Origin: JBHFEI01 sp041928815
GTDB taxonomy: Bacteria > Pseudomonadota > Alphaproteobacteria > Rhizobiales > Rhizobiaceae
Reading direction: 5' to 3'
DNA: 64,000 nt
NCBI RefSeq assembly: GCF_041928815.1
Contig: NZ_JBHFEI010000016.1
Coordinates: 11,136 to 75,135, forward strand
Made by a program: the position numbers and the translations under genes. Shown in pieces: positions 52,178-60,315 of this stretch; position 1 is the first letter of the stretch; each line of letters begins with the position of its first letter. Under the pieces are notes generated by a model. It was not told the DNA's origin. It was given only the letters and a program-made list of their open reading frames with translations, and ran no database searches.

Positions 52178-54193
52178 CTACTTTTCGGCTCTGCTCTTGC
52201 GGCCGGCTTTCCCAGCCGTGGTCTTCCCCGAAGGGAATGGGATGATCGAGCTGTCGCCCGATGCGATCGCGAAGCCGCGCGAGAACGCGGCCGCGAATTC
52301 CTCGTCGCTCATCGCGTCCTCCTGCGGTTCCACCGCGAGGTTTCCGGTCACGAGACGGGTGATGGTGGGGCGAACCGGCGCCGGCTTCGAAGGCGGCTCG
52401 ATCGTGCTGTAAAGGTCGGCCAGCTGATTGGCGGTGTGTTGACGGTGCAGCGCTTCTTCCTCGCGCTGCAGCCGGATTAGCCGCTTGCGATTGCGCTCGT
52501 GCCGCGCGGCCTTCGCCGCATCCGTGAAACCGACCTTTTCCGTGCACGGCGCATCGCAGATCAGCCGGCCCTCGGCGTCGTAGACCTTCACCGGATCGTG
52601 CAGCTTCGCCGGATCGAAGCGGATGGTCACCTTCTCGCCGAGCCAGTCCTTCAGGGCGATGTTCCAGTAGACATTGCCCTTGTAGCGGATTGAGCCGTCT
52701 TTCTTGCTCGTCGTCAGGGGCTGCGAGGCCAGCAGCCAGAGCGCATGCTGCGCCGGTGTCGCCCGCCGGACGATCGTCGCCGGATGCTGCATGCTCTCGG
52801 AGAAGGTCTCGTCGAAGCTGCGCCCTTTCGCGGTCTCCGATCGCCGGCCCGTGCGCGCATTGTGCTCCACGATGCTTGCAGCGACATGCTTCTCCAGCAC
52901 ATCGAGGGGAATGGCGCGCTTGCCGTAATTCTCCGGCTTCTGCTGGGGGTTCGGTCCGGTATAGGCGCCGGCCATCGCCGGATGCTTGCAGATTTCCTCC
53001 GCGAGATCGCGCCAGGCGCGCTCGATCGGCTTTGACTGGCCGGAGTAGGGTTTGGTGAAGTGCGGCTCGATGCCGAGCGTCTTCAGAAGGCCCGCGACCT
53101 CGTCGCCCTGGAACTTGAAGCGGATGCGGTGCTGATGTCCGCCGGAAATCTTTTTCGAGGCGAACGCTTTGCCATTGTCCATGTAGAGGTGCTCGGGAAT
53201 GCCGAAATCCTCGATCATGTCGCCGATCACGGCCTGCACCACATCCCAAGTCTCCGCCTCGCAGAGCCGCCAGGACAGGATCTTGCCGGAGTAGACGTCC
53301 TGCGTGCCGAGCAGCGTCACACGCGTCCATTCGCCGGCGCCTTTCCAGGGCACCTGTACGAACAGGTCGATCTTGTGACCGTCCGTATTGACCACCTGCA
53401 TGGCATGCAGGTCCGTCTTCGTCCTGACCTGAGCAGGATAGAGCTGCTCTGCACGCTTGCGCCCCTCGCGTGCGGTCAACTGCACCGAGGCCGGCACCTC
53501 CGCGTCCATCCGCCGGCGCAAGGATCGCTCATGCGGGATCGGTGACCAGCCATGACGCTTCGCCGCCGCGATCACACGCCGGTAGCAGGCGGAGAACGCC
53601 GGTTTCTCAAGCCGCAGGTAGTCGGATTTGAGTGCCGCCCAGGCGTCCGGATGGCATTCGGCGAAGTCGGAAACCGTGCCGCCCTCGGCATAACCGGGTG
53701 CCAGCGCCGCCAGCCAGTCCTCGCGGTCGATACCCTTCAGGCTCGAGCGAATGGCATAATAGCTGGAGGCGGAAACCTTGAATCGTTTCAGGACGGAGTG
53801 GAGCGTTGCCTCGATGCTGACAGGCGCCGTAGCAAGCTCCCTCTTCGCAAGGGCCTCCTCGGCGGCGTGGATCAGTGCAAGCCGGTCATGGGCGATCTGT
53901 CGGTGGGCATCCGTCATCGCTTCGAAGGCACGCCAGTAGAGGGCGCGGCGCTTCTCCTGCGTCTCTCGCAGCGACTGCGCCTCGGCCTCCATCTGCGCGA
54001 GGCGAGCCTGGGCGATCGGCGGCAGAAGACGTGTGTTATACGCATATCCGCCGCCTCGCTGATCGAGCTTGCGGTGCTGGTCGCTCATGGCCCAGCCCTG
54101 TCTCGTCGCCAGTTCGCGAATACCGCGCACGGTCGAAGGCAGGCCGGGCAGGCGCAACTCCGCGAGTTCGGGAATGGTTAGCCACTCTTTCAC
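52178..54193 (-). CDS. MuA-type transposase
   Basis: 671 residues from GTG 54193, overlapping the previous gene by GTGA. The N-terminal Mu-type DNA-binding domain has VKEWLTIPELAELRLPGLPST and QGWAMSDQHRKLDQRGGGYAYN. The DDE core shows VNTDGHKIDLF (first Asp), LYMDNGKAFASKK (second Asp) and QSKPIERAWRDLAEEI (Glu). The C-terminal Mu transposase beta-barrel and basic end follow (KLHDPVKVYDAEGRLICDAP). It carries out replicative and integrative transposition. Confidence 0.95.
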   Translation of the reverse strand: MKEWLTIPELAELRLPGLPSTVRGIRELATRQGWAMSDQHRKLDQRGGGYAYNTRLLPPIAQARLAQMEAEAQSLRETQEKRRALYWRAFEAMTDAHRQIAHDRLALIHAAEEALAKRELATAPVSIEATLHSVLKRFKVSASSYYAIRSSLKGIDREDWLAALAPGYAEGGTVSDFAECHPDAWAALKSDYLRLEKPAFSACYRRVIAAAKRHGWSPIPHERSLRRRMDAEVPASVQLTAREGRKRAEQLYPAQVRTKTDLHAMQVVNTDGHKIDLFVQVPWKGAGEWTRVTLLGTQDVYSGKILSWRLCEAETWDVVQAVIGDMIEDFGIPEHLYMDNGKAFASKKISGGHQHRIRFKFQGDEVAGLLKTLGIEPHFTKPYSGQSKPIERAWRDLAEEICKHPAMAGAYTGPNPQQKPENYGKRAIPLDVLEKHVAASIVEHNARTGRRSETAKGRSFDETFSESMQHPATIVRRATPAQHALWLLASQPLTTSKKDGSIRYKGNVYWNIALKDWLGEKVTIRFDPAKLHDPVKVYDAEGRLICDAPCTEKVGFTDAAKAARHERNRKRLIRLQREEEALHRQHTANQLADLYSTIEPPSKPAPVRPTITRLVTGNLAVEPQEDAMSDEEFAAAFSRGFAIASGDSSIIPFPSGKTTAGKAGRKSRAEK

Positions 54194-54417
54194 GCGCCAC
54201 CCGCCTTCTTCGCTGCGATAAAGGCGCGGATATCTGCCTCGTTCTCCCTGCAAAACATCAGCGTGGCGCGCACGGCCTCCATGCGGTCCATCAGCATCAC
54301 GCGTTCTTCTTCGCGCATCTTCCCCTCCCGGACGAGACGCGGATAGCGTCGCAGTCGGTCCTGCAGCTCCCGGTCCACTTCGGCGATCTGCCCTATGATC
54401 GAGATCTTCCCGGCCAT
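54190..54417 (-). CDS. small early phage protein before the transposase
   Basis: 75 residues, helical and charged (MAGKISIIGQIAEVDRELQDRLRRYPRLVREGKM). Overlaps both neighbours by 1-4 bases. Common in the early operons of Mu-like phages; function unknown. Confidence 0.6.
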   Translation of the reverse strand: MAGKISIIGQIAEVDRELQDRLRRYPRLVREGKMREEERVMLMDRMEAVRATLMFCRENEADIRAFIAAKKAGGA

Positions 54418-54875
54418 CAGCGCCCCCTCGGCGTCACGGTGACCGGCCGGGCCATCAGGGCCTTCAGTTCCTGGGCGGCGCGGCGTTGCTCCTGCTGGCG
54501 GAAGGCGATCTCGGCAAGCAAAGCCTCCTCGCCGATCAGCACGGTCACGCCTTGCATCGAGGCGGCCTCGTCCCAGAGCCAGAGCGCTCCGGTCGCGTAG
54601 ACGAAGGCGGCGAAGCGCGGCAGGCTGATGTCGTGCGCGGCCTTGCTTTCCGCCGTATAGGCGTCGATCGTACCTTTGCTGATGGCAGGTAGACCAAGGT
54701 ACTGCGCCATGCGCGCGGCGATCGTTGGCCGGTCATGGGGGCATTCCCGAACGGCGCGGGCGAGTGCCCGCTTCATCTTGGCGCGGTACCGGTCGATATC
54801 GATGCGCTGCACCGGCGTGCGAACCGGGAACACCGGCTGCTGGAAGAAGTCCAGCTGGGCGGGATCGGTCTTCAT
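54417..54875 (-). CDS. early phage DNA-binding-type protein
   Basis: 152 residues. RPTIAARMAQYLGLPAISKGTIDAYTAESKAAHDISLPRFAAF has the pattern of a CI-like helix-turn-helix in phage proteins that precede transposases. Ends with a charged helix. Role probably regulatory; not proven. Confidence 0.6.
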   Translation of the reverse strand: MKTDPAQLDFFQQPVFPVRTPVQRIDIDRYRAKMKRALARAVRECPHDRPTIAARMAQYLGLPAISKGTIDAYTAESKAAHDISLPRFAAFVYATGALWLWDEAASMQGVTVLIGEEALLAEIAFRQQEQRRAAQELKALMARPVTVTPRGR

Positions 54876-55690
54876 TCGGCCGCCTCGCTGAAACCGTCGG
54901 CGATGCCGATATGGACGAGGAACTCGTGGCGCACGGCCTCCGGCGCCTTCTCCCAGGCCTTCAGCAGCGCGGCAAAGGCGGCCTGGTCAGGTGATGGTTT
55001 CGGCTTCTCTGGCTTGTTCATCGCCAGCACCGCCTTCAGGTCCGGCTCATATTTCAGCGCGGCCGCAATGCCGGCCTGCTCGGTCGGGCTCATGGAGGCG
55101 AGTTTCAACAGCTGCTTCTGGTCGTTTTCCCAGGGCGTGCCGCGCAGGGCGGAGCGCAGGCCGGCATGCAGCTGCTTGCCGATTTTCGAAGCATATTCAT
55201 AAGAACGCTGCCCGATACCGAAGCGGTCCTTGACCCTCTCGGAAAGCTCGCGGCCGTTAGAGAAAATCAAACCGCAATCGTTGCGGTTTGATTTTCGGTC
55301 GCCTCCGCGCTTGATCTTCCCGTTCTTCTCTTCCCAGAGATCGCGAAACGTCTTGACGAACACGGCGCGGTCGAGCGCCGTCAGCTCGTTGCGATAGAGG
55401 TTTTCCGAGATCTCCATCAGCTGCGCCTCGACGGCGTCGGCGGAGACGACGATCGCGTCTATCTCGGCCCATGCGTTGATCTCGGCGCCGCGCAGCCGAT
55501 GCCCGCCGGCCACCAGTGTATAGGGTGTCTTTCCGCCATTGGCCGCCGGCGTGCCGCGCACGGTGATCGGGTTGATAAGCCCACGCTCCGCCATGGATGC
55601 GGCGATCGCCTGGGCATGCTCCTCGTCGACCGGCCGGGCGCGTTCGCCGAGGTGGATCGATGTCAGGGGGATACTCTTGTAACTCGCCAT
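54872..55690 (-). CDS. ParB/Srx-domain protein
   Basis: 272 residues from ATG 55690 (MASYKSIPLTSIHLGERARPVD). The ParB N-terminal fold is shown by AERGLINPITVRGTP and LVAGGHRLRGAEINAW. RGGDRKSNRNDCGLIFSNG lies in the centre, followed by helical DNA-binding and C-terminal regions. ParB-like proteins are frequent early genes in Mu-like phages and may bind DNA or act as nuclease/CTPase switches. The mRNA holds a perfect 16-bp hairpin in its centre (55262-55296). Confidence 0.75.
   Translation of the reverse strand: MASYKSIPLTSIHLGERARPVDEEHAQAIAASMAERGLINPITVRGTPAANGGKTPYTLVAGGHRLRGAEINAWAEIDAIVVSADAVEAQLMEISENLYRNELTALDRAVFVKTFRDLWEEKNGKIKRGGDRKSNRNDCGLIFSNGRELSERVKDRFGIGQRSYEYASKIGKQLHAGLRSALRGTPWENDQKQLLKLASMSPTEQAGIAAALKYEPDLKAVLAMNKPEKPKPSPDQAAFAALLKAWEKAPEAVRHEFLVHIGIADGFSEAAE
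55262..55296. repeat. perfect 16-bp inverted repeat inside the parB-like gene
   Basis: GAAAATCAAACCGCAA (55262-55277), three-base loop, TTGCGGTTTGATTTTC (55281-55296). All 16 pairs match although the sequence encodes protein (DRKSNRNDCGLIF). It could be a binding site, an RNA switch, or an origin-type element. Confidence 0.85.
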
Positions 55691-56043
55691 TATGCGGCCT
55701 CGGTCTCGGACGTCACGACAAACAGGAGCGACCGGGCGCGTGCTTTCATCGCCTGGTAGTGCGCGGCAAAGCGCGGGGTCAGCATCCGCTCGTCGATGGT
55801 GCGCAGCGCGCGGTTGATCGCCTCGCGCGACCGCGCCTCCACCTCGACGACCCGGCGTTTCGGCCAGCCGAAATCGCGGATCATGATGTGCATCACCACC
55901 TGCCGGGCGAGCGCTGCATCGAACCACTCATGCGGCGGGTCGGCGATGTCGCGGATGTCGAGATGCGGAAACCCTTCCCGCACGGCGACGAGGCACGCAT
56001 GCATGCAGGCCTCGTAGATCTGGCGCTGGTCGAACCGGTCCAT
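55690..56043 (-). CDS. early phage protein, unknown
   Basis: 117 residues from ATG 56043 (MDRFDQRQIYEACMHACLVAVREGFPHLDIRDIADPPHEWFDAALARQ). The final base overlaps the parB-like start. No motif identified. Confidence 0.6.
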   Translation of the reverse strand: MDRFDQRQIYEACMHACLVAVREGFPHLDIRDIADPPHEWFDAALARQVVMHIMIRDFGWPKRRVVEVEARSREAINRALRTIDERMLTPRFAAHYQAMKARARSLLFVVTSETEAA

Positions 56044-56186
56044 CACGCCACCTCGAAGGCAGAAAGGGGCGCGCCCGCCGCTTGGGAGGAGGAGGATGGG
56101 CGGGCGCGCATCACTCCGGCCGACGGATACGCAAAACTATGCCGGGCGGAGCGGGGAGAGAAAAACGGGATGAGTTTCATGATCAT
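56043..56186 (-). CDS. very small early phage protein
   Basis: 47 residues (MIMKLIPFFSPRSARHSFAYPSAG ... PLSAFEVA). ATG 56186 overlaps the previous stop (ATGA), and its stop overlaps the next gene start, so it is in the chain of coupled genes. Function unknown. Confidence 0.45.
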   Translation of the reverse strand: MIMKLIPFFSPRSARHSFAYPSAGVMRARPSSSSQAAGAPLSAFEVA

Positions 56187-56512
56187 TGGGGACCGCTCGC
56201 GATCTGCTTGATCACGACCGCCAGCACGGCGAGCACACCGGCGCCCGCCATGGCCGCGATCATCGCCGTATCGGCGGCATTGCAGATGGGAGAATGGGAG
56301 GGAATGAAAGGATTGCGCCTGCCAATTTTGGCCTTCGCTTTCGTCATATCCGCCGCAGCCGAAATGCTGGAGCCTGTGCTCGTCGATGTGAACGAGAAGG
56401 AACGTGCAATGCCTCGCAAGACGGAGTTCGCGCTGCTGCGCTTCAGGAACCTGCTGCGAACCCGCTCCTGGCGGGAAGCAGTGTCGATGGAACGGCGATC
56501 GCGGAGCATCAT
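56183..56512 (-). CDS. small early membrane protein
   Basis: 109 residues from ATG 56512. Ser/Arg-rich N-terminal half and one C-terminal membrane helix (MIAAMAGAGVLAVLAVVIKQIA). Start overlaps the ner-like stop (ATGA). A possible exclusion or lysis-control protein, by topology only. Confidence 0.5.
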   Translation of the reverse strand: MMLRDRRSIDTASRQERVRSRFLKRSSANSVLRGIARSFSFTSTSTGSSISAAADMTKAKAKIGRRNPFIPSHSPICNAADTAMIAAMAGAGVLAVLAVVIKQIASGPQ

Positions 56513-56847
56513 GCGGCAGCCCCCATGTCGTCGGCTTGCGCCTGGCGTCGTTCCCTCTTTGTCGACCGCTGGTAGTTTTCGGAGGGCTGCGGCGACTTGC
56601 GGCGGCCATCGGCATGGTAGCGCGTGCGCCAAAGGTATTCCGGTCGGGTGCCGAGCACGGCCGCGATGGCACGCTCACCGCGTGAATTCGGCTCCCTGAG
56701 CGTCGTGCCCGCCGTCCCGCGCGGCAGGTTGTACTCACGATCGACATCAGCCAGTGCCCACCCAAGGGCATCCAGCTTGTTTTTGACACGAGTAGCCTCG
56801 TCAAGGCGCGCCTTCGCTGCCTTGTCCGCAGTGCGGTCACGGTGCAT
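56509..56847 (-). CDS. ner: Ner-like DNA-binding regulator
   Basis: 112 residues. Central helix-turn-helix LDALGWALADVDREYNLPRGTAGTTL and EYLWRTRYHADGRR match the Mu Ner/Nlp family, which represses early and repressor promoters after infection. First gene of the leftward early operon, divergent from the repressor. Basic C-terminal tail. Confidence 0.85.
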   Translation of the reverse strand: MHRDRTADKAAKARLDEATRVKNKLDALGWALADVDREYNLPRGTAGTTLREPNSRGERAIAAVLGTRPEYLWRTRYHADGRRKSPQPSENYQRSTKRERRQAQADDMGAAA

Positions 56848-56935
56848 AGTGATCCCTTGTTTTTAGACGAGGGAGGCGGTGCAAAGCCTCCCTTTTCTTG
56901 GGTGTGTGAGTCCGTATTCAAGGAAAGGAGTAGCA

Positions 56936-56978
56936 ATTAATTGCCATATCATCAAGCCAAAAATGGCTTATATGGCAA
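56936..56978. promoter_or_regulatory. repressor/Ner operator region
   Basis: TTGCCATAT (56941-56949) has an exact inverted partner ATATGGCAA (56970-56978), and AAGCCA (56954-56959) pairs with TGGCTT (56964-56969). CAATTAATTG, a self-complementary decamer, overlaps the left end. It lies between the divergent repressor and ner genes. Confidence 0.65.
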
Positions 56979-56992
56979 AATATTGCATGATC

Positions 56993-57658
56993 ATGTCTGG
57001 TCTTGGAGCTCGGATAAAATCTGCCGCCGATTTGATCGGTGGACTGAACAAATTGGCTGATGCGCTATCAGTGCCGCGTCGAACTTTGGGAAACTGGGTG
57101 GATGGCTCGACAGAGCCAAAAGCCTCGGCAATCGTGGCAATCGCAAATGCAACCGGATCTTCAGTCGTTTGGGTACTTACCGGAAATGGTGAGATGCTGC
57201 CGGGCGAGGAGCGGGTTATTTCTGGAACTGTCCCTGATGGCTTTATTCGACTGCCGCAGTTCGACGTAAACGCGTCTGCCGGCAGGGGTGAAATCGCATA
57301 CAGAGAACATCCGGTGAATGAGGTGACGTTCGAACGCCGTTTCCTGCGCGAGATTGGCGCTCAGCCGGACAGCTGTCACATCATGTGGGCCAAGGGCGAC
57401 AGCATGCAGCCCACCTTCCCGGATGGCGCCATGCTCATCGTCGATCAGAGCCAGCAGATCGTCGATGACGGCCGGATTTACGTCTTTAATGCCGATGGCA
57501 ATCTGCTCGTCAAGCGCGCGCGCTGGCGCTTCGACGGTCGCCTCGAACTGGTGTCCGACAATGTTGCCGGCAACTACCCGATCGAAACCTTCGCCGCCGA
57601 TCGCATCGTCGATCTCATCGTCGTCGGCAGGGTCGTCTGGTACGGCCGCACCGCTTGA
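56993..57658 (+). CDS. phage repressor, LexA/CI-like with S24 peptidase domain
   Basis: 221 residues from ATG 56993 (MSGLGARIKSAADLIGGLNKLADALSVPRRTLGNWVDG), helix-turn-helix near 15-40. The C-terminal S24 domain has the cleavage-type ASAGRGEIAY, nucleophile Ser in GDSMQPTFPDGAML and Lys in LLVKRARW, so RecA-stimulated self-cleavage is expected and links induction to the SOS response. An upstream start at 56987 is possible. It should keep the lytic genes off. Confidence 0.9.
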   Translation: MSGLGARIKSAADLIGGLNKLADALSVPRRTLGNWVDGSTEPKASAIVAIANATGSSVVWVLTGNGEMLPGEERVISGTVPDGFIRLPQFDVNASAGRGEIAYREHPVNEVTFERRFLREIGAQPDSCHIMWAKGDSMQPTFPDGAMLIVDQSQQIVDDGRIYVFNADGNLLVKRARWRFDGRLELVSDNVAGNYPIETFAADRIVDLIVVGRVVWYGRTA

Positions 57659-57754
57659 ATGTGAAAATAGGAATCTTTTCCATGCCCGATTGACTCCCTA
57701 TGGTTGCGAGAACAAACTAGGAACATCTGAGGCGCCAGACAAGGAGGTTCCAGA

Positions 57755-58006
57755 ATGGCCGTGCATGAGAAGTTCATCGTGATTCCGTTTCGCAAGATAA
57801 AGGGTGGAGCAATGGTGGCGGGTGAAGTGCGGCCTGCATCGAGCGAGGCGTCTGCGGTGCGGCTGGCGGAGGTGATGGCTGAACGCTTTGCCGGCACAGC
57901 CGCACTGGCGGTCTATGTCGATATGGACACCGGCGAGATGTCGGCACCTCGGCTGATCCGCGAGTTTGGCCAGACGATGGATCTGATCTCGGACCTTGCC
58001 GCGTAA
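57755..58006 (+). CDS. left-end cargo protein, unknown
   Basis: 83 residues (MAVHEKFIVIPFRKIKGGAMVAGEVRPASSEASAV), after a strong AAGGAGG (57741-57747). Similar small proteins occur in rhizobial prophages. Reads outward with the repressor and may be expressed in the lysogen. Confidence 0.65.
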   Translation: MAVHEKFIVIPFRKIKGGAMVAGEVRPASSEASAVRLAEVMAERFAGTAALAVYVDMDTGEMSAPRLIREFGQTMDLISDLAA

Positions 58007-58096
58007 CTTCATCGGATCAATCGAGAATCATTGACACTGAAAGTTGTATCTTAGTAGCGTTGCCTGTCGCAATTTTCGCGACCATTGGGGGAAAAA

Positions 58097-58549
58097 ATGA
58101 ATATCAGAATTGTAGTGGCATTGGTGGCGATGGCGCCGCTGATGGGCTGCGGCTCGATCACGCGCGGCACCACGGAAAGCGTTACCATCACGGCTGAGCC
58201 GTCCGACGCCGAAATCTCGACCTCGACCGGCCATCACTGCCCGCGCTCGCCTTGCACGCTCGACATCGCTCGCAAGACCAAGTTCACGGCCTATGCCAAG
58301 AAAGCGGGATATGAGACCGGCAGTATCGAGATCGGAACCAAGGTCAGCGGCAACGGCGCTGCAGGCTTTGCCGGCAACGTGCTGATCGGCGGCGTCGTTG
58401 GCATGGGCGTTGACGCCGCCACCGGCGCCAGCCTCGACCATTTCCCCAATCCGGCACACATTGTCCTGAAGCGCATTGGCGCGCCGGACACGAAACCGGC
58501 GGATCGCAAGCCGCGACGCGGACAGCGGGCCGGAAAGCCTGCGGTGTGA
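58097..58549 (+). CDS. phage-borne lipoprotein
   Basis: 150 residues from ATG 58097. Signal peptide with lipobox LMGC (Cys19), then GSITRGTTESVTITAEPSDAEIS (PEGA-like), CPRSPCTLDIARKTKF, and a glycine-rich segment GNGAAGFAGNVLIGGVVGMGVDAATGASLDH. Conserved widely in proteobacteria without known function. Expression from a prophage could alter the envelope; exclusion is a guess. Confidence 0.7.
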   Translation: MNIRIVVALVAMAPLMGCGSITRGTTESVTITAEPSDAEISTSTGHHCPRSPCTLDIARKTKFTAYAKKAGYETGSIEIGTKVSGNGAAGFAGNVLIGGVVGMGVDAATGASLDHFPNPAHIVLKRIGAPDTKPADRKPRRGQRAGKPAV

Positions 58550-58557
58550 ACATGAAA

Positions 58558-58585
58558 GTGCTGCCGGTCCCTCGATCGGCAGCAC
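58558..58585 (+). terminator. hairpin after the lipoprotein gene
   Basis: GTGCTGCCG (58558-58566) pairs with CGGCAGCAC (58577-58585). Located 8 bases after the stop. No T-run, moderate confidence. Confidence 0.55.
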
Positions 58586-58664
58586 ATTGCTGATGGCATG
58601 ATGATCTGCCCGGCGCAGCTGCGCGCAGACAAACGCTGAACCCACTCCATCCGGACCGACTGCC

Positions 58665-58958
58665 ATGCGCCATCGTCGATCAATCGACCTGGCGGCCGGT
58701 ACTCCCGTGCCGTCTGCCGACATCCATGTCATCGGAAAATGTGCCGAACTGGCATGGCTCACCTGCGCAAAATTGTCGCCGGACTATGTCCTCGGCGGTG
58801 AATGCGCGGCCTGTGGTCACATCGCTTGGCTCGACCGCTGGAAGCTCGCTTTGCGCTTTGGCGAGAATGTTTACCTCGAAAACCTCCGCCCTCGGCTGCA
58901 ATGTATGTCGTGCGGAAATCGCAACGGAAACGGCTTCGTCATCGGCAAGTCGGCGTGA
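58665..58958 (+). CDS. small zinc-ribbon protein
   Basis: 97 residues. CAACGHIAWLDRW and CMSCGNRNGNG give two CxxC pairs, a probable zinc ribbon. Common in rhizobial phages and islands. Last gene before the left end repeats. Confidence 0.6.
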   Translation: MRHRRSIDLAAGTPVPSADIHVIGKCAELAWLTCAKLSPDYVLGGECAACGHIAWLDRWKLALRFGENVYLENLRPRLQCMSCGNRNGNGFVIGKSA

Positions 58959-59273
58959 CGGCCACTTCCTTCTTAAATTGCGCTGCTTTTCAGCTAACAT
59001 TCTGATTTCTTGATCATTTACGTAAGAAGGAAGCGATTTCCTTCTTGAAATTGGCGCTCCCGCCGACTTTCGGTCCGTTTTCGCAATGGGCTAACGTTTC
59101 CTTCAGCCGCCCTCAACGATGACTTTTCAATGATTTGAGCCCATCTTGAGGCGCTTCACGGTTTTTTCACGCCCGCTTTGATCCCCACCCAATTTTTGGC
59201 GGCTGAGCTGTCATTCTCTTGATTTTTACCGCTGGTCGGTGTCAAATTCCAATCAAGCCGCGCGCGCTGCTAT
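58959..59273. repeat. phage left end with candidate transposase-binding sites
   Basis: No gene is present. Read on the minus strand toward the phage interior there are three similar motifs: GGAATTTGACACC (59250-59238), CCAATTTCAAGAA (59054-59042) and GCAATTTAAGAAG (58980-58968). TTCCTTCTT occurs twice on the plus strand at 58966 and 59038. AGCTGTCA at 59206-59213 is the inverse of TGACAGCT at 13074-13081. Confidence 0.45.
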
Positions 59274-60315
59274 ACCGCGCATCGCTCTGATTTCTCGGCG
59301 ATTTCCGCCAAATCCCGGCTTCTCCCAGATATTCCCGGATAATCCAGTCCTCTGTGTCCAACAACAGCCAGGATCGTTGCGGACGCTTTCCTGAGGCCGT
59401 GCGACGAGCATTCCGGCAAATCGGCATCGTTGCACCACTGGCGCATCTTGTTGCCAAAGCCATTGCCGGTGAATGCCTTGCCGTATTCGGTGATAAGGAA
59501 GGTCGACTGATCATGTGTGATCGCGTCCAGCGCCTCACGAAGTTCGTCCGTGACGGGCAGGCTGAGCGACTGCGCATATTTGCTGGACCCCTTCTCTGGA
59601 ATGAACTCGATACGGTCACCGACCAGGTTCCGCCAGCCGAGCTTGACCAGGTCCGAGCGTCTGACGCCCAAATTCAGTATCAGTTCCATTGCAAGCCGGG
59701 CCATAGAGCCGAGCGGATAGGCTGCACGATAGCGCGCCAGCTCCGCTTCGCTCCAGGTGTGGAAACCGGGGGATTTATGGATTTTGGTGACGCCGTTCGT
59801 GGGATTGAACGTCGCCAACTCGGCGCTGATAGCCCAATTGAACAGCGCCTTCAGATATTTCACCAACTTGTCAGCCGCTCCGGGCGTGCCGCTGCGCTTC
59901 ATCTGGCTGGCTTCGATGTCGGATTTGCGAATCTTCTTGACCGGCAGTTCGCCCACATTGCTGCAATAGCGATTGAGAACGCTCTTCTTGTCTTTCTGGG
60001 TGGCCAGAGACTGGCTTTGAAACGCCTTTGACCGATAATAGGTCTCGACAAGCCAGCGAACCGAGCCGGGCTCCAGCCTTGAAATCGGGACCGTTTTTTC
60101 ACCACGATCGCCAGACAGTACGCGTGATATTCCTCGGTAAACGCCTGGGTGATGCTGCCGGCCTCGTCCAGATAGGCGGACGTCATCCGGTACTTCGGCA
60201 TACCTGGCAGGCGGAGATAAAAACGCTCGTTGCCGTGCCGATCGACATCCCGTGAGCAGTATTTGAAGGGGACGCGCTGATTACCCGACCGCATGATCAA
60301 ACGGGTTTTCGCCAT
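59274..60315 (-). pseudogene. broken tyrosine integrase of the tRNA-Ile2 element
   Basis: Starts MAKTRLIMRSGNQRVPFKYCSRDVDRHGNERFYLRLPG. A one-base deletion in the T-run 60094-60099 shifts the frame, and the correct continuation is VRWLVETYYRSKAFQSQSLATQKDKK then GELPVKKIRKSDIEA. The catalytic core shows ILNLGVRRSDLVKLGWRN (Arg), and SSHGLRKASATIL (His and Arg) just before the end. The catalytic Tyr is missing from this piece, and the frame ends where the prophage begins. It may have been inactivated both by the frameshift and by insertion. Confidence 0.8.

Larger units (their letters stand above)
13046..59273 (-). mobile_element. Mu-type transposable siphovirus prophage
   Basis: About 46 kb containing MuA/MuB-type transposition genes, Ner- and LexA-like regulators, Mor-like activator, Mu-type terminase, portal, gpF, gpG, protease and capsid genes, a siphovirus tail module, fibres and a Com/methyltransferase module. 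All essential modules look intact. The ends are inferred: TGTAGCC starts at 13046 and the last base is near 59273, with ACCGG (13041-13045) and ACCGC (59274-59278) as an imperfect 5-bp target duplication. Subterminal GGAATTTTGACA (13067-13078) has an inverted partner at 59240-59250. Boundaries may be off by tens of bases. Confidence 0.8.

Noticed and set aside
55691..55927. N-terminal extension of the ParB-like protein
   Set aside because: The extension reads Arg/Gly-rich antisense-type sequence over another gene; the family start is at 55690.
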